A DNA stretch of 64,000 nt from Neorhizobium tomejilense (GCA_002968845.1 PVBG01000003.1:393161-457160); one strand, 5' to 3'. Counted from the first letter of the stretch, positions 17,261-26,398 are shown. Made by a program: numbers and translations. Notes: generated by a model from the letters alone, not told the origin.

Positions 17261-17307
17261 GCCTTCTAAGCAGCAGGTCGCAGGTTCGAGTCCTGCAGGG
17301 GTCGCCA
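17261..17307 (+). repeat. Island attachment site: 3' fragment of tRNA-Arg(TCT)
   Basis: The plus strand carries an anticodon loop CTTCTAA (anticodon TCT), the 3' side of the anticodon stem, a variable loop, a perfect T-arm (GCAGG-TTCGAGT-CCTGC), the 3' acceptor strand AGGGGTC, discriminator G and CCA ending at 17307. The 5' half is absent: the preceding bases cannot complete the anticodon stem beyond two pairs, and no 5' acceptor GACCCCT is found. This is the expected scar of integration into a tRNA gene; a full tRNA-Arg should stand at the other island end. Confidence 0.8.
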
Positions 17308-17359
17308 AGCTTGATCTGTCCGACCCGGATGCCCGGACCCTTCCAGCTGATCCGCGCGA

Positions 17360-17662
17360 CTACCTAACGCGGTAGACGGACATGGCCACCGGGTATGCAT
17401 AGACGCCCCGGTAGAAGAACCCTTTGCGATACAAACAACCCCGCAGCCGCACCGCAGGCAGGCTGGCCTCAGCGATCGCTCCGGCCTCTGCCAGACCAGC
17501 TTCGGGGAGGCATCGCGCCAGCGCCCTGTTGTAGGCCTGCATGAGCTGAGGGCTGCTTTCCACAGGCACGGCTCCGTAGAGCCGCAAATCCGACCGGGCT
17601 TCGGCCGCCATCGGTATGCAGGCCAGGCCAAGTGCCACGCCCAATGCGAGCTTGAGGTTCAT
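17360..17662 (-). CDS. Small exported protein of unknown function
   Basis: A 100-residue protein with a clear Sec signal peptide (MNLKLALGVALGLACIPMAAEA, cleavage probably after AEA near residue 22). The mature part has two cysteines (RCLPEAG, RGCLYRKG) that could form a disulfide. The start at 17662 has a GGAGAG ribosome site. First gene of the chromosome beyond the island boundary. The family is not recognised; a periplasmic location is inferred. Confidence 0.75.
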   Translation of the reverse strand: MNLKLALGVALGLACIPMAAEARSDLRLYGAVPVESSPQLMQAYNRALARCLPEAGLAEAGAIAEASLPAVRLRGCLYRKGFFYRGVYAYPVAMSVYRVR

Positions 17663-17804
17663 CTGTTCGCTCTCCGCTTGATAGGATGCCGCCTTGAACG
17701 CGATGCCATGCGATTTGTTCCTGAGCTGTGTGTGTGCCTATACTCCAAGCCGCCGTATCTCCGACCCGTCGCCGGTCGGCGCGGCTCTGCCTTGGGAGGG
17801 GAAG

Positions 17805-18116
17805 ATGAAATGCATCATCGGATTTTTCACAACCAAGCCCGGCAAGCGCGAGCAATATCTCGAGGCGGCGCGTGATCATCTGGAGAAAAGCCGGCTCGAC
17901 CCCGATTGCCTTTACATCGAACTGGTCCCGATGCCGGATCATCCCGACAAGCTCCTGCTCACGGAGGCTTTTACCAGCGAGGAAGCACATCGCCGACATG
18001 AGGATACCGATCATATGCGAGCGCTTTGGGCCGTAGGGCCGATGCTTCTGTCCCACGTCGTCATCGACAATGTCATATCGGCGTCGGTGGAACACATAGA
18101 CGAGCGTTTTGAATAA
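17805..18116 (+). CDS. Antibiotic biosynthesis monooxygenase (ABM) domain protein
   Basis: A 103-residue protein of the dimeric alpha+beta-barrel (ABM/YgiN) fold: MKCIIGFFTTKPGKREQYLE as strand and first helix, DCLYIELVPMPDHPDKLLLTEAF as the central strands, and HRRHEDTDHMRAL as the helix typical of this family. Members act as quinol or polyketide monooxygenases or in heme breakdown, mostly with unknown substrates. The ATG at 17805 has a GGGAGGGG site just upstream; the frame extends to 17694 but that part looks unlike coding sequence. It is transcribed alone. Confidence 0.8.
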   Translation: MKCIIGFFTTKPGKREQYLEAARDHLEKSRLDPDCLYIELVPMPDHPDKLLLTEAFTSEEAHRRHEDTDHMRALWAVGPMLLSHVVIDNVISASVEHIDERFE

Positions 18117-18377
18117 CACCTGAAACCGCCCGCCGTCGCCGCCGAAGTGGCTGGGGCCACGAAACCCCATTCTTGCCGCATTGAGGATTCGGAATTGCCG
18201 CATTGTTTCGTATGATGGGCGTTGTCGGTTCCGTGGCGTCACGCGAGCGGAAGACAGATCGGCGATTGAGCGGCCATGGCCCTCGGAAAACGCCTCCAAC
18301 ACATTGAAATGGTTTTCATTCGGGCAGCTCGAACTGCCCGGACCCTTTGCTTGTTTTGAGCTTCGAGTGGGATTCAT

Positions 18378-19034
18378 ATGAAAAGGATATCGTCCGCTGG
18401 CGCGGTTTGGGCGCTTGCGTGTTTTTTGACGGCCGGTCCGGGGTTTGCGGAAGACACCCCACTGATCTGGAACCCGATCCGCAGTTCCGACACCAGCTAC
18501 TCCGTCAAGCTCGGCCTCAAGCTGCCGACCCGGCTCGAAACCGAGGCCGGCGTGTCGATGGGCGTCGATACGTCGACGAGCGGAACTCCGCTGGATACGC
18601 CCATCAAGTTCTGGAGCAATTTCACGGCGGAAAAGATCCAGACGCCGGCCTATCAGTTGAACCGCGGCGTCGGTGTCGATCTCGACGGCAATACCGGCAG
18701 CGCCGGGATCACCATGAATTATTACGAAAAGGAAATCGCCACGCCGACGATCGATATCGAGAGGCGCAGCAGCTACGGCCTGCGGTATGACGGCGCCTCG
18801 GGAGAATGGCTCGGCCTTGATGCGAGCCAGTCGGTTCGCCTGTCGCATAGCCCAAGCAGCACGGCGCTGGTCGGGCGGGCAAGCGGCAGCGACGGGTTTC
18901 GCACGCTCGGAGCAGGCGTCGCCGTGGAGAAGAGGCTCGGCCGGTACATGACGGTCACCGGCGCGCTCGACCGCACCTCGGATGCGCCCGAACCGGTCAC
19001 GAGCGTCAATGCTCGTTATTCCTTCCGCTGGTGA
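18378..19034 (+). CDS. Exported protein of unknown function, possible outer-membrane beta-barrel
   Basis: A 218-residue protein with a signal peptide (MKRISSAGAVWALACFLTAG, cleaved near GFAED). The mature part has alternating hydrophobic and polar residues and ends with VTSVNARYSFRW, an aromatic C-terminus as seen in outer-membrane beta-barrels. Repeated short strands such as YSVKLGLKLPTRLE support a barrel. The family is not recognised. It is followed by a short tandem duplication (CCGCTGGTGAAACGAA repeated at the gene end) and by the shared terminator at 19058. Confidence 0.7.
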   Translation: MKRISSAGAVWALACFLTAGPGFAEDTPLIWNPIRSSDTSYSVKLGLKLPTRLETEAGVSMGVDTSTSGTPLDTPIKFWSNFTAEKIQTPAYQLNRGVGVDLDGNTGSAGITMNYYEKEIATPTIDIERRSSYGLRYDGASGEWLGLDASQSVRLSHSPSSTALVGRASGSDGFRTLGAGVAVEKRLGRYMTVTGALDRTSDAPEPVTSVNARYSFRW

Positions 19035-19057
19035 AACGAACCGCTGGTGAAACGAAA

Positions 19058-19079
19058 ATGGGGCGCCGAAGCGCCCCAT
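19058..19079. terminator. Bidirectional hairpin between convergent genes
   Basis: Perfect 9-bp stem ATGGGGCGC/GCGCCCCAT with loop CGAA, lying between the convergent ends of the exported-protein gene (+) and aapP (-). No long T-run follows on either side, so it may act as a transcription barrier or protect mRNA ends. Confidence 0.6.
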
Positions 19080-19100
19080 GATTGCGTGCCCGTAAAGCTG

Positions 19101-19874
19101 TCAGTGCAGGATCTGGCTCAGGAAGAGCCTCGTGCGCTCGTGTTGCGGGTTGTCGAAGAATTCGGCCGGCGAGTTCTGTTCGACGATCTGGCCTTGGTCC
19201 ATGAAGATCACCCGGTGTGCGACCTGGCGGGCAAAGCCCATTTCATGGGTGACGCACAGCATGGTCATGCCTTCTTCCGCAAGGCTCACCATCGTATCCA
19301 GCACTTCCTTGACCATTTCCGGGTCGAGCGCCGACGTCGGCTCGTCGAACAGCATGATCTTCGGTTTCATGCAGAGCGAGCGGGCGATCGCCACGCGCTG
19401 CTGCTGGCCGCCGGAGAGCTGGCCCGGATATTTATGGGCCTGTTCCGGGATCTTGACGCGGGCGAGATAATGCATGGCGATCTCTTCCGCCTGCTTCTTC
19501 GGCATCTTGCGGACCCAGATCGGCGCGAGCGTGCAGTTTTCCAGGATCGTCAGGTGCGGGAAGAGGTTGAAGTGCTGGAATACCATGCCGACTTCTCGGC
19601 GCACTTCATCGATCTTCTTCAGGTCGTTGGTAAGCTCGATGCCGTCGACGATGATGTTGCCAGCCTGGTGTTCCTCAAGGCGGTTGATGCAGCGGATCAT
19701 CGTCGATTTGCCGGAGCCGGACGGGCCGGCGATAACGATGCGTTCGCCCTTCATCACCTTCAGATTGATGTCGCGCAGCACGTGGAAATCGCCGTACCAC
19801 TTGTTCATGCCGATGATTTCGACGGCAACGTCGGTAGCCGAGACGGTCATTTTTTTGGGTTGGGCGTCTGCCAT
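19101..19874 (-). CDS. aapP: General L-amino acid ABC transporter, ATP-binding protein
   Basis: A 257-residue ABC ATPase of the polar amino acid (GlnQ/HisP) group. Walker A is GPSGSGKST, the signature LSGGQQQR, and Walker [16 protein letters not shown], followed by the switch histidine in VTHEMGF. It powers uptake through AapQ and AapM for amino acids captured by AapJ. Last gene of the minus-strand aapJQMP operon; about 48 bp separate it from aapM. The rhizobial Aap system takes up a broad range of L-amino acids and is needed for amino-acid cycling in root nodules. The assignment rests on operon order and family. Confidence 0.96.
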   Translation of the reverse strand: MADAQPKKMTVSATDVAVEIIGMNKWYGDFHVLRDINLKVMKGERIVIAGPSGSGKSTMIRCINRLEEHQAGNIIVDGIELTNDLKKIDEVRREVGMVFQHFNLFPHLTILENCTLAPIWVRKMPKKQAEEIAMHYLARVKIPEQAHKYPGQLSGGQQQRVAIARSLCMKPKIMLFDEPTSALDPEMVKEVLDTMVSLAEEGMTMLCVTHEMGFARQVAHRVIFMDQGQIVEQNSPAEFFDNPQHERTRLFLSQILH

Positions 19875-19922
19875 TTATATCCCCTTAGTTATCGTTTGTG
19901 GCTAGGCACAGCTTCAGGTCGG

Positions 19923-21080
19923 CTATCGCTTCAGGTTGGTGTCGAGGTGCCGCTCCATGAAGGCGGAGTAGCGCGACATGCCAAAGCAGAACAGCCAGAA
20001 GATGAAGCCTGCGAAGATGAGGCCCGTGATCGGCGTGACGGGGCTGATCCAGGTCGTGTCGGTGAAGTTCAGTTGTACGATCCCGAGAAGGTCGAACATG
20101 CCGATGATCGACACCAGCGACGTGTCCTTGAAAAGACCGATGAAGGTGTTGACGATGCCCGGGATGACCAGTTTCAGCGCCTGCGGCATGATGATCAGCC
20201 GGATCTTCTGCCAGTAGCTGAGGCCGAGCGAATCTGCGCCTTCGAACTGTCCTTTCGGAATGGCCTGCAGGCCGCCGCGAACGACTTCTGCCATATAAGC
20301 GGAGGCGAAGATCGCCACGCCTACCAGCGCCCGCAGGAAGTTGTCGATCGTCCAGCCGGTCGGCAGGAAGAGCGGCAGCATCACGTTCGCCATGAACAGC
20401 ACCGTGATCAGCGGCACGCCGCGGATGACCTCGATGAAGGTGACGCAGATGACCCGGATCACCGGCATCGTCGAGCGTCGTCCGAGCGCCAGCAGAATGC
20501 CGACGGGGAGGGAGACGGCGATGCCGACGAAGGAGAGGATCAGCGTCACCATCAGGCCGCCCCAGAGCGGGGTTTCGACCTTCTGGAGCCCGAACACGCC
20601 GCCATGCAGCAGGAAGAATGAGACGATCGGCAGGCCGACGAAGAGCAGCAGCGCGTTCAGGCCCTTGCGAGGCAGCTTCGGCATCAGGACCGGCACGAGA
20701 AGGGCGATGAACAGGATCGCCACCAGCATCGGCCGCCAGCGCTCGTCGATCGGATAACGCCCGAACATGAATTGCTGGAAGCGGTCGCCGACAAACGCCC
20801 AACAGGCGCCGCTCCAGCCGTTCGGCTTGATGCCGCCCTGCACGGCGGTGGTGCAGAACGAGCGGTCGGTCCCGAACCACGCCGCCTGGACGAACAGCCA
20901 GTTGATCATGCCCGGCAGGATCCAGACCAGGAGGGCAACCGCAAGAATCGTCAGCGCGGCGTCTTTCGGTGTGGCCAGAAGGTTGATGCGGATCCAGCCC
21001 GAGGCGCTCCTGGTGCTGAGCGGAGCGGGCGCGGGGGCGATCATCTCCGGGCGGACATAGGCAAGGTTTTTCGTGTTCAT
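19923..21080 (-). CDS. aapM: General L-amino acid ABC transporter, permease AapM
   Basis: A 385-residue inner-membrane permease of the HisMQ type. A cytoplasmic N-terminus ([20 protein letters not shown]) is followed by a first membrane segment ([17 protein letters not shown]) and about seven more; the EAA-loop region that docks the ATPase is around [20 protein letters not shown]. Like AapQ it is longer than most permeases of this class because of an N-terminal periplasmic insertion. It starts four bases after the aapQ stop and is probably translationally linked to it. Works with AapQ as a heterodimer. Confidence 0.95.
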   Translation of the reverse strand: MNTKNLAYVRPEMIAPAPAPLSTRSASGWIRINLLATPKDAALTILAVALLVWILPGMINWLFVQAAWFGTDRSFCTTAVQGGIKPNGWSGACWAFVGDRFQQFMFGRYPIDERWRPMLVAILFIALLVPVLMPKLPRKGLNALLLFVGLPIVSFFLLHGGVFGLQKVETPLWGGLMVTLILSFVGIAVSLPVGILLALGRRSTMPVIRVICVTFIEVIRGVPLITVLFMANVMLPLFLPTGWTIDNFLRALVGVAIFASAYMAEVVRGGLQAIPKGQFEGADSLGLSYWQKIRLIIMPQALKLVIPGIVNTFIGLFKDTSLVSIIGMFDLLGIVQLNFTDTTWISPVTPITGLIFAGFIFWLFCFGMSRYSAFMERHLDTNLKR

Positions 21081-21084
21081 GATC

Positions 21085-22278
21085 TTACCTCTCCACCAGG
21101 GCCATTTTGGCGTTGAACCAGTTCATGAACAGCGAGGTCGTGATACTGATGCTGAGATAAACGACGAGCCAGATCGACACTACTTCGATCGCCTGTCCGG
21201 TCTGGTTCATCGTCGTGCCGCCGGTGGCGACCAGTTCCGGAAAGCCCACCGCAATGCCGAGCGACGAGTTTTTCGTGAGGTTGAGATATTGGCTGGTGAG
21301 CGGCGGGATGATGACGCGCATCGCCTGCGGTACAACGACGAGACGGGTCGTGGTGGCGGGCTGCAATCCAAGTGCTGCCGCCGCTTCGCTTTGCCCCTTG
21401 GCGACGGCCCGGATGCCGGCGCGGATCGTCTCGGCGATGAACGAGGCCGTATAGAAGGATAGGGCCAGGTAGAGAGCCACGAATTCCGGCGCGATCACGG
21501 ATCCGCCCGACAGGTTGAAGCGGCCGGCGATCGGGAAATCGAACGTCAGCGGAGCGCCAACGGCAAGGAAGGTGAGGACCGGCAGGCCGACGATCAGCCC
21601 GATGGCCGTCCAGATCGTGTGGAACTGCTGGCCGGTCCGCATCTGCCGTTGTTTTGCCCAGCGCGCCACGATGAACGTCGCAACGATGGCGATCAGCAAC
21701 GCAAGGGGGATGACCCATGCGGTATCACCCCAGACGGGTCTCGGGAAGGCGAGGCCGCGGTTGTTGAGCACCATGCCGAGCGGCAGTTTGAGCGAGTCCC
21801 GAACCTGCGGCAGCGACGAAAGCACGCCCTTGTACCAGAAGAAGATGATCAGCAGCACCGGAATGTTGCGGAAGACTTCCACATAGACGGTGCAGAGTTT
21901 CGCGATCAGCCAGTTCTTCGAGAGACGTCCGATGCCGATGATGAAGCCGATGGTCGTGGCGGTGATGATGCCGAAGAACGCCACCAGGATCGTATTGAGG
22001 AAGCCGACGAGGATGGCGCGCCCGTAGGTCGAATCGCTTGAATAGTCGATCAGCGAGGCGCCGATGTCGAAACCGGCGCGGCCTTTCAGGAACTGATATC
22101 CGGAAGCGGTACCTGAACGCGCAAGGTTGGCGACGGTGTTGTCGAAAATCGACCAGCCGATGCCAACGACGATGACGAGCGTGAGGACCTGGAAAAAAAT
22201 ACCCCGGATCTTGGGGTCGTAAACGTAGGATCTGAGAGTTCGCGCTTCGGAAGGCGCAATTGCAGCGTGATCTGTCAT
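21085..22278 (-). CDS. aapQ: General L-amino acid ABC transporter, permease AapQ
   Basis: A 397-residue inner-membrane permease. Membrane segments include [15 protein letters not shown] and [20 protein letters not shown]; the EAA docking loop lies at [22 protein letters not shown], the usual site of ATPase contact. Partner of AapM. A 13-bp hairpin lies in the 115-bp gap between aapJ and this gene and probably tunes expression below that of the binding protein. Confidence 0.95.
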   Translation of the reverse strand: MTDHAAIAPSEARTLRSYVYDPKIRGIFFQVLTLVIVVGIGWSIFDNTVANLARSGTASGYQFLKGRAGFDIGASLIDYSSDSTYGRAILVGFLNTILVAFFGIITATTIGFIIGIGRLSKNWLIAKLCTVYVEVFRNIPVLLIIFFWYKGVLSSLPQVRDSLKLPLGMVLNNRGLAFPRPVWGDTAWVIPLALLIAIVATFIVARWAKQRQMRTGQQFHTIWTAIGLIVGLPVLTFLAVGAPLTFDFPIAGRFNLSGGSVIAPEFVALYLALSFYTASFIAETIRAGIRAVAKGQSEAAAALGLQPATTTRLVVVPQAMRVIIPPLTSQYLNLTKNSSLGIAVGFPELVATGGTTMNQTGQAIEVVSIWLVVYLSISITTSLFMNWFNAKMALVER

Positions 22279-22347
22279 GCTGGCCTTTTCCCCTGTGACC
22301 TCATTTTTGAGGTCTTTTTCTTTTTATGCGTTTTTCTTTTATGCCGG

Positions 22348-22377
22348 GGGATAAGGCGGCAGCGGCCGCCTTATCCC
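22348..22377 (-). terminator. Strong intercistronic hairpin between aapJ and aapQ
   Basis: A perfect 13-bp stem (GGGATAAGGCGGC / GCCGCCTTATCCC) with a 4-base loop, 17 bases after the aapJ stop. It is followed on the minus strand by A-rich rather than T-rich sequence, so it is likelier a processing or mRNA-stabilising element, or a leaky terminator, than a full stop. Such hairpins often allow excess binding protein over membrane subunits. Confidence 0.7.
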
Positions 22378-22393
22378 GTCTTGGTCTGGCCGA

Positions 22394-23419
22394 TTACCGA
22401 ACCGGCGGAGCGTATTGCAGGCCACCCTTGGTCCAGAGCGCGTTCAGGCCACGCTGGATCTTGAGGGGGGTGTTCTGGCCGATGTTGCGCTCGAACACTT
22501 CGCCGTAATTGCCGACGGCCTTGATGATGTTGTAGGCCCAGTCGTTGGTCAGGCCGAGGTCGGTACCGATCTTGGTATCCTTCTCGATGCCGAGGAAGCG
22601 GCGGACGTCCGGGTTGGTGGAGGACTTGCGGATGTCGTCGACATTGGCCTTGGTGATGCCGAATTCTTCAGCCTGCACCAGCGCGTAATGCGTCCACGAA
22701 ACGATATCGAACCACTGGTCGTCGCCCTGGCGAACGGCCGGGCCGAGCGGCTCCTTGGAGATGATTTCCGGCAGAATGATGTGCTCATCCGGGTTCGAAA
22801 GCGACAGGCGCAGCGAATAGAGGCCGGACTGGTCGGTCGTGTAAACGTCGCAACGGCCTTCCTGGTAGGCCTGGTTCACTTCCGGCAGCTTTTCGTAGAC
22901 GACCGGCTTGTATTCGAGCTTGTTGGCCTTGAAAAAGTCGGCGAGGTTGAGCTCGGTGGTGGTGCCGGACTGAACGCAGACGGCAGCGCCGGAGAGTTCC
23001 AGAGCCGACTTCACGTTGAGGCTCTTCGGTACCATGAAGCCCTGACCGTCGTAATAGTTGACGGTACGGAAGTTGAAGCCGAGCGCGGTGTCGCGGTTGA
23101 TCGTCCAGGTCGTATTGCGGAAGAGGACGTCGCCTTCGCCCGACTGCAGCGCCGTGAAGCGGGTCTGCGAGGTGGTCGGGGTGTATTTGGTCTTCGTTGC
23201 GTCATTAAAAAGGGCAGCAGCAAGGGCTTTGCAGTAGTCAACGTCGAAGCCGGACCAGTTGCCCGATGCGTCCGGTGCGGCAAAGCCGGCGAGACCGGTG
23301 TTGACGACGCACTGAACGAAACCCTTGGACTTGACGGTATCAAGCGTGGCGGCCGATGCCGCCGATGCGAAGCCAAGGACCGCTGCGCCAATCGCGGCTG
23401 ACAGAAGCGTCTTTTTCAT
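22394..23419 (-). CDS. aapJ: General L-amino acid-binding periplasmic protein AapJ
   Basis: A 341-residue solute-binding protein, the periplasmic receptor of the Aap system. The signal peptide is MKKTLLSAAIGAAVLGFASA, cleaved near ASAA. The SBP family 3 fold is visible in GFVQCVVNTGLAGFAAPDA and WSGFDVDYCKALAAALF, with TRFTALQSGEGDVLFRNTTW as the ligand-domain hinge region. The start at 23419 was chosen because the signal peptide begins there; the frame runs 46 residues further upstream without family similarity. First gene of the operon; its promoter should lie in the 365-bp gap shared with the divergent metC. Confidence 0.97.
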   Translation of the reverse strand: MKKTLLSAAIGAAVLGFASAASAATLDTVKSKGFVQCVVNTGLAGFAAPDASGNWSGFDVDYCKALAAALFNDATKTKYTPTTSQTRFTALQSGEGDVLFRNTTWTINRDTALGFNFRTVNYYDGQGFMVPKSLNVKSALELSGAAVCVQSGTTTELNLADFFKANKLEYKPVVYEKLPEVNQAYQEGRCDVYTTDQSGLYSLRLSLSNPDEHIILPEIISKEPLGPAVRQGDDQWFDIVSWTHYALVQAEEFGITKANVDDIRKSSTNPDVRRFLGIEKDTKIGTDLGLTNDWAYNIIKAVGNYGEVFERNIGQNTPLKIQRGLNALWTKGGLQYAPPVR

Positions 23420-23784
23420 TTTCCCAACCTTTATCTGTGGTTTTCTGTGACTTGATGGAACCGGGCCGCTCCCCTGTCTTATCGAATACGGCCGGCCGCC
23501 CGCGAACCCTCCCGGTGCAGGCGCCGCTATCTCATTCGCAAAACAACGCAGGGTCAAGTGTCGCCTTTTCGAATTGCGTCTGAAATGAGGTAAATTCGTT
23601 AACCCGGCTCAGAAAACGCTCATTTACTTAAAGTTTGGGCAGCGCGTGATCAAAAGAGGTGCGTTTTCCGTGATGTGGCAGGCGACCTGATGTCTCTGCT
23701 TCAGGCTCCTTTCGCGGGGTTGACCGGGCCTTGCTCCGGCGGCAAAACTTTGCGCCTCAATTGCCAACGAAAGCTCTCCCCGAC
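23420..23784. other. Divergent promoter region between aapJ and metC
   Basis: A 365-bp gap that must hold promoters for both directions. I see no convincing sigma-54 element, riboswitch or terminator. A short overlapping frame on the plus strand (23731 onward) runs into metC but lacks a ribosome site. Confidence 0.5.
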
Positions 23785-24975
23785 ATGAAAAAGACGAACG
23801 AGTCCCTGTTCACCGGCGCTGGCCCCAACACGCGTCTCGCCCATATGGGCAACGACCCGTCCGACTACCACGGTTTCGTCAATCCGCCCGTCGTTCACGC
23901 TTCGACGGTGTTGTTTCCCGACGCAGCGACGATGGAAAAGCGGGCCCAGAAATACACCTACGGGACCCGCAGCACGCCGACGACCGATGCGCTTTGCGCG
24001 GCACTTGACGAATTGGAAGGCTCGGCCGGCACCATCCTCGTTCCCTCGGGACTGGCGGCGATTTCGGTGCCGTTTCTCGCCTATCTCTCGGCCGGCGACC
24101 ATGCGCTGATCGTCGATTCCGTCTACGCGCCATGCCGCCATTTCTGCAACACGATGCTGACGCGCCTCGGCGTCACGGTCGAGTATTACGATCCGGAAAT
24201 CGGCGCCGGTATCGAAGCTCTGATTAAGCCGAACACCAAGCTTATCCATACGGAAGCGCCGGGCTCCAACACCATGGAGATGCAGGATATCAGGGCGATC
24301 GCAGAGGTGGCCCACCGGCATGATTGCGTCGTCACGATGGACAATACCTGGGCGACGCCGCTTTATTTCCGGCCGCTCGATTTCGGGGTCGACGTGTCGA
24401 TCCATGCGACGACGAAATATCCGTCGGGCCATTCGGACATCATCATGGGTTCGGTATCGGCCAACGCCAAGCATTGGCCCAAGCTCGAGGAAGCCCGCCT
24501 TGCGCTGGGCATCTGCGGCTCACCGGATGATTCCTACCAGATCCTGCGCGGCCTGCGCACCATGAGCGTGCGTCTCGAACATCATCAGAAGAGCGCGCTC
24601 GATATTGCCACATGGCTGGAGGGCCGCGACGATGTCGCACGCGTCCTGCACCCGGCACTGCCGAGCTTCCCCGGCCACGCGATCTGGAAGCGCGATTTCA
24701 AGGGCGCCAGCGGCGTCTTCTCCTTCGTGCTGAAGGCGCAGGGCGAGAAGGCGAAAGCCAAGGCGCATGCTTTCCTGGATGCGCTGACCTTCTTCGGCCT
24801 CGGTTACTCCTGGGGCGGTTACGAGAGCCTCGCGGTGCCGGTCAACCTGTCGGACCGCACCATCCGCAAGGCGCCGCCGGAAGGCCCGGTCATTCGCCTG
24901 CAGATCGGCCTCGAAGACGTGGCGGACCTCAAGAAGGACCTGGAAATCGGCTTCGCGGCAGCGGCCGAGATCTGA
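23785..24975 (+). CDS. metC: Cystathionine beta-lyase (PLP-dependent)
   Basis: A 396-residue Cys/Met metabolism PLP enzyme that cleaves cystathionine to homocysteine, ammonia and pyruvate for methionine synthesis. Motifs: YGTRSTPTTDALCAALDELE near the N-terminus, the VTMDNTWATPLYFRPLDFGV segment with the PLP-contacting aspartate, and the Schiff-base lysine in HATTKYPSGHSD. The start at 23785 was chosen over an upstream frame because the family N-terminus (LAHMGNDP) follows directly. It could instead be a related gamma-synthase or gamma-lyase; the rhizobial type and the WATPLYF motif favour beta-lyase. Its stop is one base before the convergent FAD enzyme. Confidence 0.93.
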   Translation: MKKTNESLFTGAGPNTRLAHMGNDPSDYHGFVNPPVVHASTVLFPDAATMEKRAQKYTYGTRSTPTTDALCAALDELEGSAGTILVPSGLAAISVPFLAYLSAGDHALIVDSVYAPCRHFCNTMLTRLGVTVEYYDPEIGAGIEALIKPNTKLIHTEAPGSNTMEMQDIRAIAEVAHRHDCVVTMDNTWATPLYFRPLDFGVDVSIHATTKYPSGHSDIIMGSVSANAKHWPKLEEARLALGICGSPDDSYQILRGLRTMSVRLEHHQKSALDIATWLEGRDDVARVLHPALPSFPGHAIWKRDFKGASGVFSFVLKAQGEKAKAKAHAFLDALTFFGLGYSWGGYESLAVPVNLSDRTIRKAPPEGPVIRLQIGLEDVADLKKDLEIGFAAAAEI

Positions 24976-26139
24976 TCATCTCGCCTTGAAGCCGTAAAGC
25001 CAGTCGAAATCCGCCGCAAGCGATTGCGGCGGACGCAGCGACAGGACGATATCGCGGCCGAGCCGGATCGGGCCGCGGGCGTGATAGGCGAAGCGGTTGA
25101 ACAGGCCGCGGGCGCGAACCTTGGCGATCCGCCCCGTACGTTCGCTTTCGAAATCGGCGAGCGCCTGCGCAAGGGGCAGGGGACCGGCCATCCGGTTTGC
25201 GAGCACGAACGCGTCTTCGATCGCCATCGATGCGCCCTGGGCCGCAAACGGCATCATCGCATGCGCCGCGTCTCCGATCAGCACCATGTCGCGACCGTTG
25301 TGCCAGCGCCCGGCACTCACCTCGTAAAGCGGCCAGAAGGTCGGCTGTTCGGCTCTTTCGATCAGTTGAACGATGCGCCGGTCCCAGCGATGGAACTGGC
25401 CGAGCAGCATGCGCCGCTGCGCATCGCCGGCTTGCGCATCCCAGGTCTTGCCGGGGCTGATGCCGGAGGCGATTGCGACGATATTGAACCCGTCGATCTC
25501 CTTGAGCGGGTAGGCTACCGCATGGGTTGACGGCCCGAGAAAGGCGGTGACTTGGCCCGCGTCCAGCCAGTCGGGTCTGGCGCTGCCGGGAATCGTGAAG
25601 CGCCAGGCGACATTGCGCGAAAAATCGGGCTCCGGGCTGTCCGGTATGCCGGCGCGCAGATTGGACCAGACGCCGTCGGCGCCAACGATCAGGGGATAGG
25701 TTTTGCCGGTGATCTCGGCCAGCGTCCCGTGCGGATCCTTGCGGACAGGAGTATCCAGGTGGATGCCACAGAGCGGGTTCTGTTCGACCGCGGCAAGCAA
25801 TGTCTGTTGAAGCGTGGCGCGATGCAGGACCCCATAGGGCGCACCCCAGCGCTCGCGGGCAAAACGCCCGGCCGGCACATGCGCAAGCGGTCTAAGCGAC
25901 GTCCCCGAAACGAGCGCAATCCGCTCCGGCTCGGTCCAGACGGCTTCAAGCGCGGGCAGGACGCCGAGTTCGGAGAGCACGTGCGAAGCGTTCGGCGATA
26001 TCTGCAGGCCGGCGCCGACCTCGATCAGGGCGGGCGCTTCCTCGAAAATGTCGCAGGCTATGCCGTGGCGGGCGAAGGCGAGTGCGGCCGTCAGCCCGGC
26101 CATGCCGGCACCGATGATCGCTACTCTTTCAATGGGCAT
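24976..26139 (-). CDS. FAD-dependent aromatic-ring monooxygenase (salicylate hydroxylase-like)
   Basis: A 387-residue flavoprotein monooxygenase of the PHBH/UbiH group. The FAD Rossmann motif is IIGAGMAGLTAALAFARHG at residue 8 onward, the second FAD motif is VLIGDAAHAMMPFAAQGAS around residue 290, and the DG motif (LIVGADGVWS) is present. Members hydroxylate small aromatic acids using NAD(P)H and oxygen. The real substrate cannot be read from the sequence; the label salicylate hydroxylase-like is family-level only. Its neighbour on the same strand is a small zinc-binding protein, 13 bp upstream. Confidence 0.88.
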   Translation of the reverse strand: MPIERVAIIGAGMAGLTAALAFARHGIACDIFEEAPALIEVGAGLQISPNASHVLSELGVLPALEAVWTEPERIALVSGTSLRPLAHVPAGRFARERWGAPYGVLHRATLQQTLLAAVEQNPLCGIHLDTPVRKDPHGTLAEITGKTYPLIVGADGVWSNLRAGIPDSPEPDFSRNVAWRFTIPGSARPDWLDAGQVTAFLGPSTHAVAYPLKEIDGFNIVAIASGISPGKTWDAQAGDAQRRMLLGQFHRWDRRIVQLIERAEQPTFWPLYEVSAGRWHNGRDMVLIGDAAHAMMPFAAQGASMAIEDAFVLANRMAGPLPLAQALADFESERTGRIAKVRARGLFNRFAYHARGPIRLGRDIVLSLRPPQSLAADFDWLYGFKAR

Positions 26140-26152
26140 GTCGGAATGCCGA

Positions 26153-26398
26153 TCAGGCGGCCTTGACGTGGAAGACGCAGCCCGGCGGGTCGGTCTGTTC
26201 GGCCTTCAGCGACGGATTGTAGCGGTAGAGGGTCGAGCAATAGGAGCAGACCTTCTCGTTGTCGTCGCCCATGTCGATGAAAATGTGCGGATGGTCGAAG
26301 GGAACCGAAGCGCCGGTGCACATGAATTCCTTGACGCCGATCTGGATCAAGCGATGCCCGCCGTCGTTCTGGAAGTGGGGAATGCTGTGCCCGGCCAT
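26153..26398 (-). CDS. Zinc-finger (zf-CHCC) protein, homologue of complex I subunit NDUFS6
   Basis: An 81-residue protein with a CHCC zinc site: FMCTG, then a histidine in DHPHIF, then CSYCS. This zf-CHCC family includes mitochondrial NDUFS6, an accessory subunit of NADH dehydrogenase; alphaproteobacteria with a mitochondrial-like complex I keep it. The start at 26398 was chosen because the family begins at MAGHSIPHFQNDGG. Possible co-transcription with the FAD monooxygenase is suggested by the 13-bp gap, but its role would be in the respiratory chain. Confidence 0.88.
   Translation of the reverse strand: MAGHSIPHFQNDGGHRLIQIGVKEFMCTGASVPFDHPHIFIDMGDDNEKVCSYCSTLYRYNPSLKAEQTDPPGCVFHVKAA

Larger units (their letters stand above)
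1..17307. mobile_element. Right part of a genomic island integrated at tRNA-Arg
   Basis: Seen: a tyrosine recombinase gene (minus, from 17096) lies about 165 bp from a 3'-terminal tRNA-Arg fragment at 17261-17307, and everything to its right is conventional rhizobial chromosome. To the left, accessory genes crowd together: DnaE2, a Septu-like pair, an IS21 remnant, two SRAP genes, two Ku genes, an AlpA-like regulator and several unknowns. Family knowledge: P4-type integrases commonly insert into tRNA 3' ends and leave such a fragment at one end. Inference: this is one end of an island, with an intact tRNA-Arg(TCT) expected at the unseen left end. No conjugation, replication or phage structural gene is visible here, so the element type is open. 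It is also possible that only the part near the integrase is the island and that the genes further left were there before. Confidence 0.7.

Noticed and set aside
18347..18790. 147-codon plus-strand frame overlapping the exported-protein gene
   Set aside because: The other frame has a signal peptide and a barrel-like C-terminus; this one shows arginine-rich shadow composition.
23420..23784. SAM-type riboswitch before metC
   Set aside because: Some bases near 23640 recall SAM-II sequence, but I could not place the conserved core or pseudoknot.
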